Assembly: GCA_051294375.1 (NCBI GenBank)
Contig: CM119263.1
Span: forward strand, 765,756-829,755
Source: Paraspadella gotoi
Taxonomy: Eukaryota > Chaetognatha
Reading direction: 5' to 3'
Length of the DNA: 64,000 nucleotides
In this document: one piece after another, positions 39,248-52,900 of the stretch
Layout of the letters: the number at the start of each line of letters is the position of its first letter
Position numbering within the stretch: position 1 is the first letter of the stretch
The notes under the pieces: generated by a model
What the model saw: the letters and a program-made list of their open reading frames with translations, nothing else
Database searches by the model: none
Told to the model about the DNA's origin: nothing
Translations under genes and position numbers: made by a program

Positions 39248-39295
<48 letters not shown>

Positions 39296-39930
39296 GTCAA
39301 TATTCATCGAAGCGAAATAATGAATTCGACGGAAAAGACTTTTTGTCTTTCCTCCTTTTCTCTTCACGAAAGATAAACCCGCTAATTCACCATTCTAACT
39401 CTCTCTCTCTCTGAGGAAGGAGGGCCAACGCTAGGGTAATTAGACCCACGTCTGTCTATCATCTTATATACTTGCATCGACCACGGCCGTGCTCTGACAT
39501 CCTCCACGAGACATATACATACACACCGCTCTCTCTTCCCCTGAAAATTTACCGAAACCGCCATCGCATTTTAACCGCTCTCTCACTTCTTAACCACCTC
39601 TCACACTCTCACACTCTCAAAGCTCTCACACTTGTGTGCGATCACACCTTAATTCTTCCTCCCATTTTTCCCAAACTCATCTTTTAAAGTTCGTCGAATC
39701 AAAAGAGTCAAGTTTAACTGTGTTCAACAAAATATAAAGAGTTAAAATTAAACTTAGAATATTCGTCCGGACTCTCGGAATCTTCGGATCACTTACCTTT
39801 TTGAAAAAAAAATCGTAGAGGATTTTTTTTTTCGTCTCGGAAACTTTGTTCCCTGAGAGAACCGAAGTTTCGAGACGCGGAACAAAGTTTTTTACGACCC
39901 GTACCAAAATAAATCCACTCTCTCTCCTCT

Positions 39931-39980
<50 letters not shown>

Positions 39981-40037
39981 TTCTTCTCTCTCTTTCTTCT
40001 CTCTCCTCTTCTCTTTTTCTTCGCTCTCTTCTCTCTG

Positions 40038-40078
<41 letters not shown>

Positions 40079-40107
40079 CTTCTTCCTTCTTCTCTCTCTT
40101 CTCTCTC

Positions 40108-40150
<43 letters not shown>

Positions 40151-40805
40151 ACTCTCTCCTCTCTCTCGCCGATTTTAATCAAAACATATTCTCTTGAAGT
40201 GATCTTTCTGCATAACAAGTTTGTTTTTTCAATTTATTTTCCTTTTTATTGTTTGTTTTTAAATTTTCGCCGGTTGAATGAAAAAAAAAAACATTGCTGG
40301 AGCTGATGCAAAGTCTTTTTTTGAACATGCGTTCAATTGCAAATCGCTGTGTGTACCTTTGTATTATTGTAATTCATATAACACGTCCCTAGAGTGTTCA
40401 ACTTCTCAAAGAAAACACGAAAACAATCCGGGAAAAGAAACAATCTAGAGAGAAAATGATCGCTCAAAATTTGATTGAGTAGTGAACTTCACGCAATTTA
40501 TTCCTGATGTTTCTTTCTGCTCCACAAAAATATAACAGATTAACTAGTCGAAAGGAGTTAGAGAGAGAAGAGAGAATCGAGATCTATGAGAGCGATTGAG
40601 AGAAGAGATGAGCAGGGAGAGAGACGGACTATCGAGGGAGAGGAAGGAGAGTATAGGAGAAAGGGAAAGATGGGAAGATGAGAGGGGGGGAAATGAGAAA
40701 CAAAGCACGGAAGCGAAACAATAAACGCGAAGAAAGTGAGGAGAACTACGCGACCAGCTGTGCTTCTGCCATTCTATCCCAACCCATTCAAATTCACTCT
40801 CTTCT

Positions 40806-40870
<65 letters not shown>

Positions 40871-42880
40871 CTCTCTCTTTCTCCATCTCCCTGTTTATCC
40901 TTTTCTCCTTCATTCCCATCCCATGGCATCGTCGCGTTTGCTTTTTGTTTTCTGTTGGATTCTGGGTAGAAAGTTATCAGTATTACTCCGCAGACCAACG
41001 GGGCATTCATCGCCATCATTCCTGTTTTTTCTTCGTTAGCGCTTTTGATGATGAAGCGATGGGCTGACGGGAGGGTGAGGAAAGGCTGGAGGTGGGTAAC
41101 GGTCAAGGTTTGTGCGGGGAGGGTTTGAAAATGGTGGAAGAAGGAAAAGGGAGAGAATTTTATGGAAAGATAATAATGATAACTGTAATTATAATATTGT
41201 ATTTATCATTATTGAGTGATGACCTATGTGCGGTGAGCGAAGTTTTAGTAATGCGGGTGTGCTTGAGCGGGAAAAAACCTTTTGAAAATATGGGAAAGGG
41301 GAATGATGGAAATAAAAAAGAGATAGAAAAGGATAAGAGAGAAAGAAGAGAAAAATGAACTTAGATGAAAGAGAAAGAGAAAGAAAAGAGATAAAAAACA
41401 AGCGGAGAAGAGAGAAAGAAAGAGAAAATGAAATGAAAAAGAGATAGAAAAGCGAAAAAGATAGAAAGAAAGAGGAAAAAAGAAAAAGAAAAAATAAAGA
41501 GACATTTAAAAGAAGAAGAAAAAAAGAGAATAGTAAGAGGAAAAATAAAGTAAAATAAAAAGAAAGAGAGACGTGGGGAATTTTAATCCTGTCACAGCCG
41601 TCACACATATTTTCGCTTTTTTGTTTTTGGCCCAAAACCCGATTTGTCGCTGTCCTCAGTTTTTGAGGGATTTTCTCAGGGCGTCGCGGTTTCCCTCCCT
41701 ACCTCCCGCCCTCACCTCGAGGGGCAATGAATGAAATGAATAATGATATGAATAAGATATGAATGAATGAATGAATGAAGGAGAAGAAGATATGAGAAGT
41801 GAAAGGAAGGAGGAGGAAGGAAGGAGATAGAAGGAAGAAGGAGAAAAGAATGAGATGAAGATGAGTAATGAATGAATGAATGAATAAGATGAAGATGAAT
41901 GGTAAAGTAGGAAAAAAGAATGAATGATGAGAAGCAAAATAGTAGTGATAAGAAGGAATGAATAAATGTAATGCTGAATGATAAATGATGAACTGTGAAA
42001 TTGGAATAAATGACTGAAACATGAAGGTAGGAATGAGATAAAAGGGTGGAATGAATTAAATGACTAATGAATAAATGAATGAAGGTATTGAAGGAATAAA
42101 TGAATATGAAATGAATGTAAATGAATAGTAGGAATGAAGGGAATTAAATAGTAAGGACATTGATAATGACTGAATTTTAGATGAGTGAAGAAGAAAAGGT
42201 TGAGGAATAGAATAATGGATCGCATGAGCTCGACATAGAATCTGCGATTGGCTGAATGACTGATTGTGAATGAATTTAATTAATCATCGCTATTAGACAT
42301 GTGTGAACGTGTGTGAGCTGAGAGAAGAGAAATTGAAGAGGATCTGAAGGGAAAGAGTAGAAGTAAGAAAGAGGAGAGAGCAGTAGTGAAAGATGAGGCA
42401 AAAAGGGCGAGGAGGAGAACAGACGAGGTTGGTTAATGGATGGGGGCGAGAGAGGGGAGGAACGGAGGAGGGCGGGGCGCGCGTTCTCTTATCTTACGAA
42501 AATTTATTCGCTCACGCTCGTTTGCGACGAGAAGACTCTCGATTCGAAAAAACCTAAAAAAAAAATAAGAAAAAAAATCTCTTTCTTTAATTTTCGCTTT
42601 CTCTTTTTACATCTACCTTTCTTTCTTTCTTCTTTCTTTCGGATTCATATATTCTTTCATTTATTCTTTCTTTCTTTTCTTTCTTTCTTTTTTTTATTTC
42701 TTTCTTTCTTTATTTCTTTTTATTATGCTTTTTTTAATATCAATTCATTTTTGAATTTTTATTCTTTCTCTCTTTTGGGTTTAATTATTTTTAGAGTTTT
42801 TTGTTTCTTTGTTTTTGATTTCAACTTTTGTTTAGGAAAGGATTTATGTTTCGTCTGACCGACTGTTTTCTCTTTTTAGT
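38487..42880. repeat. Rearranged copy: block Q direct, then T and S inverted
   Basis: 38487-39410 copies 23293-24270. At a short (TC)n near 39400-39412 the sequence switches to the reverse complement of block T (to about 40480) and then of block S. Large T/C and GA tracts at 39920-40150, 40798-40880 and 41330-41570. No gene. Confidence 0.7.
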
Positions 42881-45800
42881 ACCAATAAAAATTGGAGGGT
42901 TTAAAATTAATAATAATCTAAATAGTGTATACGCAATATGAAAAAGAGTTGGTTATTAGCGTTTATAGAGCCGCTTCCAATTCATATGTCCGCTCGCGCC
43001 TTCGCATACAATCGCGCGCGGCGCGCGGCGCGGGCGCCGCGCGCGCGGTGCGCGTGAGGCGTGTACATTCCTGAAAACCACTGATTCTCATTGGTCAGTA
43101 AAAAGGGCGCTGTGTAGATTCTCAAGTGTGTGTGACCTTCTTCATCACTTTAGAACTTCCCAGGTTAAATTTCTATGAGTTTAAAAACACCCTTTTCGGG
43201 GCGTAAGACATGATTTCTTCAATGCCTTGTCAATCTATATCTTCATTATGGCACCTCTTTGATATATAAAGTGCTTTGAATGTATATATATAGAGATAAT
43301 AGAAGTTGAGTGTGGAAAGATCGCCACTCTCATATATAGATAACACATAACACTGTACTATATATATATACACATCTCTCTATGTTCAAGACGCCATCAT
43401 TCACTCAGATACATACTTTATATACATATATTTGATACGGTTTCACTGCAATGAAGTGTTCTTTGCCTTCTTTTTCTAATATGGTCTCACTCACTCGCGG
43501 TTCTTTGCGCTTTTTCCTCCTCTTTTCCTCCTTACTTCTCACGCTGTACTTGAGCTTTGCCCCACCCCGATCCTCGACCTTTTTTTTCTCACCTCTCAAT
43601 TCATTCCCTTTTTCCCCTTTTTTTCTTTCCAATTTTCACGGCCCAACCTCACAAACCCACATCCCCAAATTTGCTCTTTTTTTGCCTCTTCAACCCTTCA
43701 TCTCTTTCTCTCCCTTCTCCCTTTTCTTAGTGTTTTCCCTTTTCCTATTTTCTTGTCACTACGGTTCTACATTGAGCCCCAAATCAAAAGAAAAATATTT
43801 AAAATGCATTATAAGAAAGAAAATCAAGTGGTGAGCGGCATTGATTTTTCTTTCATTTTCGTCTTGCCTACGCACATTTATGTTTACATCGGACAGATTT
43901 TCGGAGAGAAAATTTTTCCGCCAAATCTCGCTCAGATTTGCAAAAAAAACAAAGTCCTGAGTGCTGTTCCAGTGGATATAAAAAGGATGCAGGTTTTTTG
44001 ATTTACTCAACGGCGCAGTATGTACCTCATCTTTTTAAATTAATAAAGAGCTTGAAAATATCTCTTTATAAAAATATAATGCAGAGTCACTAAAAAAGTT
44101 CACAAACAATATATAAAAAGACGTCTAAAAAATTATTTGGTGGCTAAACCAGGAAAGTTTTTTGATGAATTTTATAGGTGGTAAAAGTCTTATCAATAGG
44201 CTATTATTTTCTGGTTAATTTACAAACAAAACCAATTTGATTTATTTGTGTGCCTTTAACAAATTATGATAAACGCTAGAGAAACTGCAACTTTGTTGAC
44301 TTTGTTAGCTTGGTAAATTAATTTTTAGGCCAAACTATAAATGATTTAACGCGCTAATAAATTTTACCCAGAGTAAAGATAAGAAAGAACGGATTTCCAA
44401 GCTAAAAAAATTTTTCTAACTTTCGTGTGCATTCAAATCAGAAGTCGTAAGGTTAAAAATGGACCAAAAATGGATTTTGGCTAAAATAGTGGCCAAATGG
44501 TTCCTCTATTTTATCATTAGGAAACGCGGTAGGAGTTTTTTTAACTAAAATCCTTTTCGTTCGGCCTAATTTGTGGTGTGCTTGGATTGTTTAATCAATA
44601 TTTGTAAGTACAACTGAACAATAGTTGGCGCAGATTCCTTGTTTTTTTTTCTCTAAATGCAATCGTTTGTAACGCGCGAATCAAACCTGTACTGTATTTA
44701 GGGCACAATGACGAAAAAGTGCCCCGTACGTTACTGTCCGTGACATAAAAACTCTCACCTTCAATATTATCTATATTTCTTTTTATTTTTTGAAACGTTA
44801 TAGTTTCATTATGTTGATATCCAAGATATCGATGGCAAAACTCTTTTTTTTTTGTTTTTTTAGGGATAGAGACTGAATTATGGGTTGAAAGATTGATAAT
44901 TTTTTATATATAAAAAGTTACTTATTCAATATTTTTATTCATAGAATTGTAATAAAAAAAAAAAATATTAAAAAAATAATAGTACTAATAGTTAGTGTTT
45001 ATGTCTCAAATTGAGATGCTGGAAAAAAAAACCTCATTTTTTAAAAATTCGATCGGGAAGTGGGGGTAACTAAGGCTTACCCAATGGCGCATCCCTCACG
45101 CGCGGATTGTTCTCTCAAATATTTTTTTTATTTAATACAATTTGAAAGGGAAAAACGAAAATTTGAAATCGCAGGTTACAGAAAGGGTACAGATAATTCT
45201 TTGGACTTTTTGACATGATAACCATGGAACCTTTTATATCTTGTAAAATGTCGCGGGCAGTAAAAAGAAATCTAAAAAATTCATCATAAGTCAGTCAATG
45301 AACCCTTTCCAATGGGCTATTATGAGAAACTATTTTTATTTTAAAATGATTGATAAATATAATATAAATTCCTTGCTCATATTTAAAAAAAATTCTCAAT
45401 CAATTTAACACCAATGATGTGTGTTGCTTTGTCAAATATGTTACCAGCTATATAATTTACAACTTTATTATGATAACAAGCGGTCTGTCAAAGCTTTTAG
45501 TGCAGCTATAAGATAATCGAAAAAGACGATTTTTGTTCACAGATCAAGAAGGTAGATGCGTCCAGACTGTTTATATTTCAAGCTTTGAAAAAACATATTT
45601 TCGTATGGTTTTTTAATATTTACAAAAAAATACATTTTATCAAGCTAACAACATAAATTTTTTGGCTTGTTTTTTAAACTTTTAACTGATATAAGACAAT
45701 TATGGAATAAAGAAAATTAATAATTAAAACAAAATGTAATTCTAATCCTTTTCAAATAACATAAACCGATAAGAACCTTGATCTTCCATATGCTCTGCCT

Positions 45801-47300
45801 TCACTCTCGCCAAATTCTACCACGGCCGCGGCTAATAACTGTGATCATGTTTTTACTCTGATTTACAAATGAGAGAGCAGATAGAGAGATAGATACGACC
45901 TGGGGGAAGATATATATATATATAACTCTTTTTTAGAAAGGTGTCCCATGATTAGGGCTTATTAGATACACAACTCCTCTCGCCTCAATCCTGCTATATA
46001 TAACATATATAACAAAGATTATCTAACTCACTCTCTCTCTGTAAGAAGAGTGTGGAGACGCAGTTACACCAATCTTTTGTTTAAATAAAAAATTTCGGCG
46101 AAGCCGGTTAGGATATTTTGACTGCGTATTGCTAACATACATATATATATACAAAATTACCGAGAGGTGTGAGACGCACCTCCTCCGTTTCTCTGTTCAC
46201 ATTACTCGCGCCAGTGTACTGCACTTTCAGATGTACCCATTGTATAATAATTTATTTATTTATTTCCCCCAAAAAGCCTAATTAGAAAGCTTGAAATTTC
46301 TGTCAAATTGGTTCGGAAAAAAAAAATTTTGTCCGACCTTATGCTCATTTGAGAATAATGGTTTTGCATCATGAAAATCAAAATATCAAAAAAATAAAAA
46401 AAATCAGCCTCTAGAAAAAAATCAAAAGGCTAGAGGCTTGATTTTTGTTTAGAATTGCAAAAATTTCTTTCCTGACCTCATAATCCAATTTTATTTCAAG
46501 TTTAAAAATATTTTGTTTCCTCTCCTTCTCTCTCTCCTGTCTCTCATTTTAATTAAAATGTTTTTAGAGTGTGTGAGTGGTATTGCTTTTGAAAGAATTG
46601 AAAAAAAGTTGAAATATAGTAATTGCAGATATATGAGTAAAATATATAATATAGCGAGGCGGAGTAAGCAGAGGAAAACTTCCATCTATACACAAGTCTT
46701 GTAAATGAATTTCATTATTGTTATTTAGATTATTACTAGTTACCAAACGAGAGGCACACTAGAGAAGCTTTTCACTCTCTCTCGCGCGCGCGGAGTGCTC
46801 ATGGTAAAAAAATAGTGTGCACGTAACCAAGCTGTACTACGTGGCGGCGGGGGCGGCGCGCATACATATATGACGCTCGATCATCGCCGTCTCAGAGATA
46901 TGTCTCCTGCTTCGAACTTCATATATATTAAGACTCAGAGTATCTATGTTCGTGGCTCCAATAAAATGCTCCTCGAGGATCTTCTGTGTAAGCGTTTGAG
47001 CTATATTGCTTCATCTTTTTTACTATTTTTGATCTTAGTTAGGCTTTTCTGTTGATGAGGTCTAAGGGTTGATGGTCAGATACAGTATGTCCCAGTAGTG
47101 TATATCCAACATTATTTACATAAAGTAATGATCAATTAATTTGGCTCAGAGAAAACCCAATTTTAAGGAATAAAATCAGCACGAGGACCGTTTCGCCCAC
47201 GTTATTTTTCATTTGTGCCATACGGTATTTCAACAAGGTATTGTTAAGATTTTTTCTGTTTTAGTCTTTACTAAAAATTTAGCTCTTCATTTCAAGGCAA
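42881..47300. other. AT-rich single-copy region, no gene
   Basis: Contains a CG palindrome (43012-43055), TATATA runs (43280-43440, 45910, 46141) and a second CG-rich patch (46786-46862). Open frames at 43451-43834 and 43753-44001 are pyrimidine-biased or unsupported. No RNA gene or transposon is recognised. Confidence 0.5.
43012..43055. repeat. CG-alternating palindrome
   Basis: Forty-odd bases of almost only C and G, with a 12-bp arm CGCGCGCGGCGC and its complement, in otherwise AT-rich DNA. It could form Z-DNA or a cruciform. Confidence 0.75.
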
Positions 47301-47309
47301 CGTTTTTTC

Positions 47310-48300
47310 TTTGGCTCCACGTAGAGTGGATTTTTTGTAAATGTCAGAATTTCTCTCTCGAACTTCACTGTAGAATTGAAATATTTATATTTCGAAGGTG
47401 CATCCGAGTAACCATACAAAAAATTTAAATTTAAATTTTTAGGATTCTGAAATTTCCGATTTAACGCGAATTTACATTTTGAGGTTCGTCATTTCTTTGC
47501 GAGTCACTCAACAAAAATAGATGTAATTCGTTGGGAAATTTGATGAGTGATAATTTACCGGAATTTTAATTTTTTTTTATTTTGTGAATAGTGACTAAAG
47601 TCATTTTTCCGAACGTAACCGACTTCCACAATGAAAACCCTAAAAGGAAAATATACCGAAAAAAAATCGGATAAAAATAGCAAAGTTAAACTGACATTCA
47701 TTGATAAGGATTGAGAAATGGGAGAGAGAGAAGAGAGAGAGAGACGAGAGAGAGAGAGAGGAGAAGAGAGAGAGAGAGAGAGAGGAGAGAGACGAGATGA
47801 ACAGAGAGAAGAGAAGGAGAGAGANNNNNNNNNNNNNNNNNNNNNNNNNCTCTCTCTCTCCCTTTTCTCAATCCTTATCAATGAATGTCAGTTAATTTGC
47901 TATTTTATCCCGATTTTTTTTCGGTATTTTCCTTTTAGGGTTTCATTGTGAGTCGGTTACTTCGGAAATGACTTTAGTCACATTCACAAAATAAAAAATT
48001 CAAATTTCACTCATCAAATTTCCTCGAAGCGATTCACATCTATTTTTGTTGAGTGACTCGACAAGAAAAGTGACGAACCTCAAAATGTGAAATTCGCGTT
48101 TAACGAAATTTCAGGAATCACTAAAATTTAAATTTAAATTTTGTATGGTTTACTCGGTGCACCTTCAAATATAAATATTCAATTCTACAGTGAAGTTCGA
48201 GAGAGAGAATTCTGGGAATTACAAAAAATCCACTCTACTTGGAGGAAAGAAAAACGTTGCTTGTATGAAGAGCTAAATTTAGTAAAGCTAAAATTTTTCT
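47310..48300. repeat. Block R inverted and direct around a 25-N gap
   Basis: 47310-47705 is the reverse complement of 47858-48300 (both match 24366-24815). Between them are (GA)n, 25 N (47825-47849) and (TC)n, forming a palindrome centred on the gap. Confidence 0.8.
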
Positions 48301-49041
48301 CGTTCGTGAAAAAACTTGTAAATCGTTTTGCCCGTCGTGGAGTGACGTTGATTTTCCTTTCGATTCTTCAAAACAGTTGAAAAGTTGTGAGTTTTTCTCA
48401 AAGGTCGTCCTGAATTTCTTCTCAGTGATAGAAAAAGATGCCTTTTTTATCGAATAGTTTCTATTGATAAAGAACTGTATGTTATGTATGTATTGAAAAG
48501 TATAAGTTTAGTACCCGAAATAAAGTTTGTATCCCGGGGGCAATTTGAGCCGGACCCCCTTTTGTCTTCCGACTCATTTTATTTTAACAGTTACACCTAA
48601 TGGATTTTCTCTTTTAAAATTACGTATTTTCCCATTATTTTTTTTTTTTTTTTAAAATACATGCATAATAAAGCGCGCAAATTTAGGATTTAAGAAGTGT
48701 CATTTTTTTTGGCGCCGACTATAATGTTGTCGCCACACCACTGCCTCCGCCGCCACTCCCGGCCACTCCGCCGCCCACCTCCCACCACCATCCCCACCGC
48801 TAACCCCCGCCGCCATCTCCCGCCACTCCCGCGCCACCCCTCGCCTCCCCCTCCTTCGGCCGATTCCATAAAATCAAGGCGATAATTAACGACTTCCCTT
48901 TTTTTCTCCTTCATCTTTTCCTCCATCGATTCGAACGACGGATTCAGTCGACGGGTGAGGTCAGAGAGAGAGAGAGAGGAGAAGACGAGGAGGAAGGGAG
49001 AGAGACGAGGAGAGAGAGAAAGAGAGAGAAGGGAGAGAGAC

Positions 49042-49078
<37 letters not shown>

Positions 49079-50908
49079 ATGAGAGAGAGGAGAAGAAGAA
49101 GGAGAGAAAGACGAGAGGAGAGAGAAGTGAGCAAGTAACAGCGAGAGGGACGAGCGCAGACGCCATCTGAAATAAGCGCATCCGAGCTGAAGCAGAGGAA
49201 AAGAGCGGGCGCACCGTAACAGCTGAGCAGTGCACACTGCACACTCTTTATTTTTTGTTGTTTTTCCCCATAGTCCTCTGTCGCTTGTCTTCCGACTGCG
49301 TCAAACTGCCGTCACCAACGTTACACGTGACTCCGTCTCTTCTTTGCCGCGAATTGCATGGACGCGACAGCGACGTATCATCTTCTTTCGTGTCCCTCAA
49401 TCCCACTTGAAGCTTCGACTCCTCTGAACTTTCTCTTCCTTTCTTTCTTCTTTCCTTTATCTTCTCTTTCTTTCCTTTCTTTTTTCTTCTCTTCTCTCTT
49501 TCCTTTTTCATTTCCTTTCTCTTCTTTTCCCCTTTCTCTTCTTTTCTTTTATCTTACTTCCGTTCTCTTTTTTTTCTTTTTTCTTTTCAGCCTCTTTTCC
49601 ATTTTTTCTATTTCCTCTATTTTCTTGTTTCCTTAATTTCTTCCTTTGTTTTGTCGAGAATCAAAAAAAACCAGAGAGGAACTCGCCCGACGGGGGGCGG
49701 AGGTGGGGGGGACGATGGACCAAAAACGGACAAAAGGGAAAACGGCGATGGATGGACGAAACGGACAATATGACGGACAGGAACAATCAAACGGACCAAG
49801 GATTGAGAAGATAATGGGGAAGTTGTGAATTGGGCTGAGTGTCATTAAGTCCGTCTGGGTGGGACCGCTTGTTTTTCAGGAATCGACAGGAGGAGTACGT
49901 TGTTGGCCTTTTTTCGTAAAACGCCCCGTTTCAGTCATAAATCCTTGAACCTATATTTTAACTTTATAGATTAAGGAGGTAATTAGGCTAAGATTGCTAT
50001 ATTATAATTATTAGCAGCTTGTGAAATGGAATCATGGGGCTGGAACCGCAGGCTTCAGGGCTTTTCCAACGCTCTCAAGACCGTGTACGGCCGTCCTCAC
50101 GCTTCTTGCAGGTAATACTTGGGGATCAACCAGGTAATATAATGGTCAATACATAAGAGCTATTAGTGTCATGCTTAGAATGTGAGTTGGAAAACTCTTA
50201 AACAAATATTTAAGCCAAATCCTTTATTAAAACCTTCTAACCCTACATAAATCCCCTATAAATGTAACTAAAACTCATACATTCTGAATTTAAGTTTAAA
50301 ACGGGCAATATTTGGAAAATATGTCCCGATGGTCGTTTGAATCGAGACTTGGGTAAATCGAGCATGACTCTACTCTGAGATGGACCTCGGACTCTGAAGT
50401 ACAACAAACTTTCACTCTAGGGAGAAACAATATTTAAAGAACACGAGGAAAGGAAAACAACTGTTTTTCCCCAGAAAATCCAGTTTAAATCCATCAACTC
50501 CAAGATTCACTGTTCAAAATGGCGGCTGGTTTCCCCCCTCAACTCGTAATTGCAACCGTTGCCGCCATCTAGATGACAGCGGATCAAATGACTAATTAAC
50601 GTAAAGGGAACGAGAGAAGAAAAAAAAAGAGAGAAAAGAAAGAAAAAAGAAGAGAAAGAAAAATAGAAAAAGAGAAAGAAAAAAAAAAAGGGTTACGGGA
50701 AAACAGGTTTAGTTTTCCCAATTAATTTTCGTATGAATATGATTTTTGCACTGCGCTTGTGATCCGTTTGCTTTTTCACGCTCTCACTCGTTCGCCGCTC
50801 CATGATTTTCTCTCTCTCTTTTCTAGTCTCTCCGCTCTTTATCTATCTACCTTCTTACTTCTTCAAATTAACATTTTTCGTATTCCAAAATAATGTCCAA
50901 ATAACGAT
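48300..50908. repeat. Block P, second copy (noisy)
   Basis: Copy of 20805-23292 with many 1-3 nt insertions, denser after about 50030. The NCC-rich run lies at 48725-48850 and GA at 48965-49125. Ends abruptly at 50908, where sequence of block S begins. Confidence 0.75.
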
Positions 50909-52260
50909 TACTGTATGACTTTATTTTATTTTTCTTTTTCTTTTTCTCTTTCTTTCTCTCTTTCGCTTTTTCTATCTCTTTTTCATTTCATTTTCTCTTT
51001 CTTTCTCTCTTTCGCTTTTTTTATCTCTTTTTCTTTCTCTTTCTCTTTCCATCTAGTTCATTTTCTCTTTCTTTCTCTCTTTCGCTTTTTCTATCTCTTT
51101 TTATTTCCATATTTCCCCTTTCCAATTTTACAAAGGTTTTTCCCTCAACCACCCGCATTACTAAACTTCGCTCACCACATTAGGTCATCACTCAATAATG
51201 ATAAATAAATATTATAATTACAGTTATCATTATTATCTTTCCATAAATTCTCCCCTTTTCCTTCTTCCACCATTTTAAACCCTCCCTCGCACAAACCTTT
51301 GACCTTACCTCACCTCCAGCCTTTTCCTCACCCCCCCGTCAGCCATCGCTTCATCATCAAAAGCGCTAACGAAGAAAAAAAGGATGATGGGCGGATGAAT
51401 GCCCTGGCGGCGGAGAAACGAAAAAACCCGAAATCCAAACAAGAAACAAAATAGCAAAACGCGACGATGATGGATGGAATGAAGGAGAAAAGGAAAACGA
51501 GGGAGATGGGGAGAGAGAGANNNNNNNNNNNNNNNNNNNNNNNNNCAGACGCAAGTTTTATACAAAGTTTTTTCCCTCAACACAACCCGCAATTGACTAA
51601 ACTTCGCTACACCACATGCCTAGTTCTATCAACTCAATAGACTGTTATAAATATACCATATATAACTTACAGTAATCCAGATGTATTATCTTTCAATAAA
51701 TTAACTCCCCTTTTTCTCTTCTATCCACACATTATAAAGACAACACTCAACTCGCACAGGAACTTTAGACCTTTACGCTTCCTCAGCGGCGTAATTCACT
51801 ACACCACCCCCGTCAAGCATCGCTTGCAATCAGCAAAAGCCAGCTGAACCGAAGACTAAAAAAGAGAATGATGAGGCAGGAGAATGAATGGCCCTGGCGG
51901 CGGAGAAATCGAAAAAACACCGAATCCAAGGAACCAAAAAGAAACAAGAATAGCAAAACGCGGAGCGAATGGAAGGACGCATGGGAAAATGTAGAGAGAA
52001 AAAGGGAAGAAGACGAGGTAAGAGAATGGAAGGAGGAGAGAGAGACGAGAGAGACCAGAGAGAGAGAGATGAGAGAGAGAGAAGATGAGAGAGAGGAGAA
52101 GAGAGAAAGAGAGAGAGAGAGGACGAGAGAGAGAGAGAGCGGAGGAACGAGAGAGGAGATAAAGAGGAGAGCAAAAAAGAGAAAGAGAGCTTAGAGACTC
52201 GTAACAGGGTACGAGAGAGAGAGAGAAGAGAGAGGGAGAAGAGAGGAGGAGAGAAAATTT
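50909..52260. repeat. Part of block S twice, across a 25-N gap
   Basis: 50912-51520 matches about 26225-26877. After 25 N (51521-51545), 51546-52260 reads through overlapping sequence again with a much higher rate of insertions. Confidence 0.7.
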
Positions 52261-52824
52261 GAAATGGTTGGGATAGAATGGAGAGAGAACAAGTGATCGC
52301 GTAATTTCCTCACTTGATCTTGCGAGTTTTGATTTCCTTCCGTGTTGTGTTTCTTCTCTCTCTCTACTTCTCTCTCTCTCTCGTCTCTCCTCTCTCGTCT
52401 CCTCTCGTCTCTGCTACATCTCTCTCTCTCTTTCAGATATTAACTGTTATTTCTTTGTGGGAGCAAGAAAGAAAATCAGGGAAAATAAATTGCTGTGAAT
52501 TCAACTCAATCAATTTTGACATTTTTTTTCTAGAATTTTTTTCCCGGTTGTTTTCGTGTTTCTTTCGAGAGTTGATCTACCTCTAGGGACGTTTATGAAT
52601 TACAATAATACAAAGGTACACACAAGCGATTGCAATTGGACGCATTGTTCAAAAAAAGACTTTGCATATGCTCCAGCAATGTTTTTTTTTCATTCAACCG
52701 GCGAATTTAAAAACAAAACAATAAATAAGAGGAATTAAATTTGTGAAAAAAAAAACTTTGCTTATGACAGAAAGTCACTTCAAGGAATATGTGTTTGATT
52801 AATTGAGGGGCGAGAGAGAGAGCG

Positions 52825-52900
<76 letters not shown>

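Noticed and set aside
43451-43834. 127-codon frame with a hydrophobic start
   Set aside because: T/C-biased, no domain, and overlapping frames equally open.
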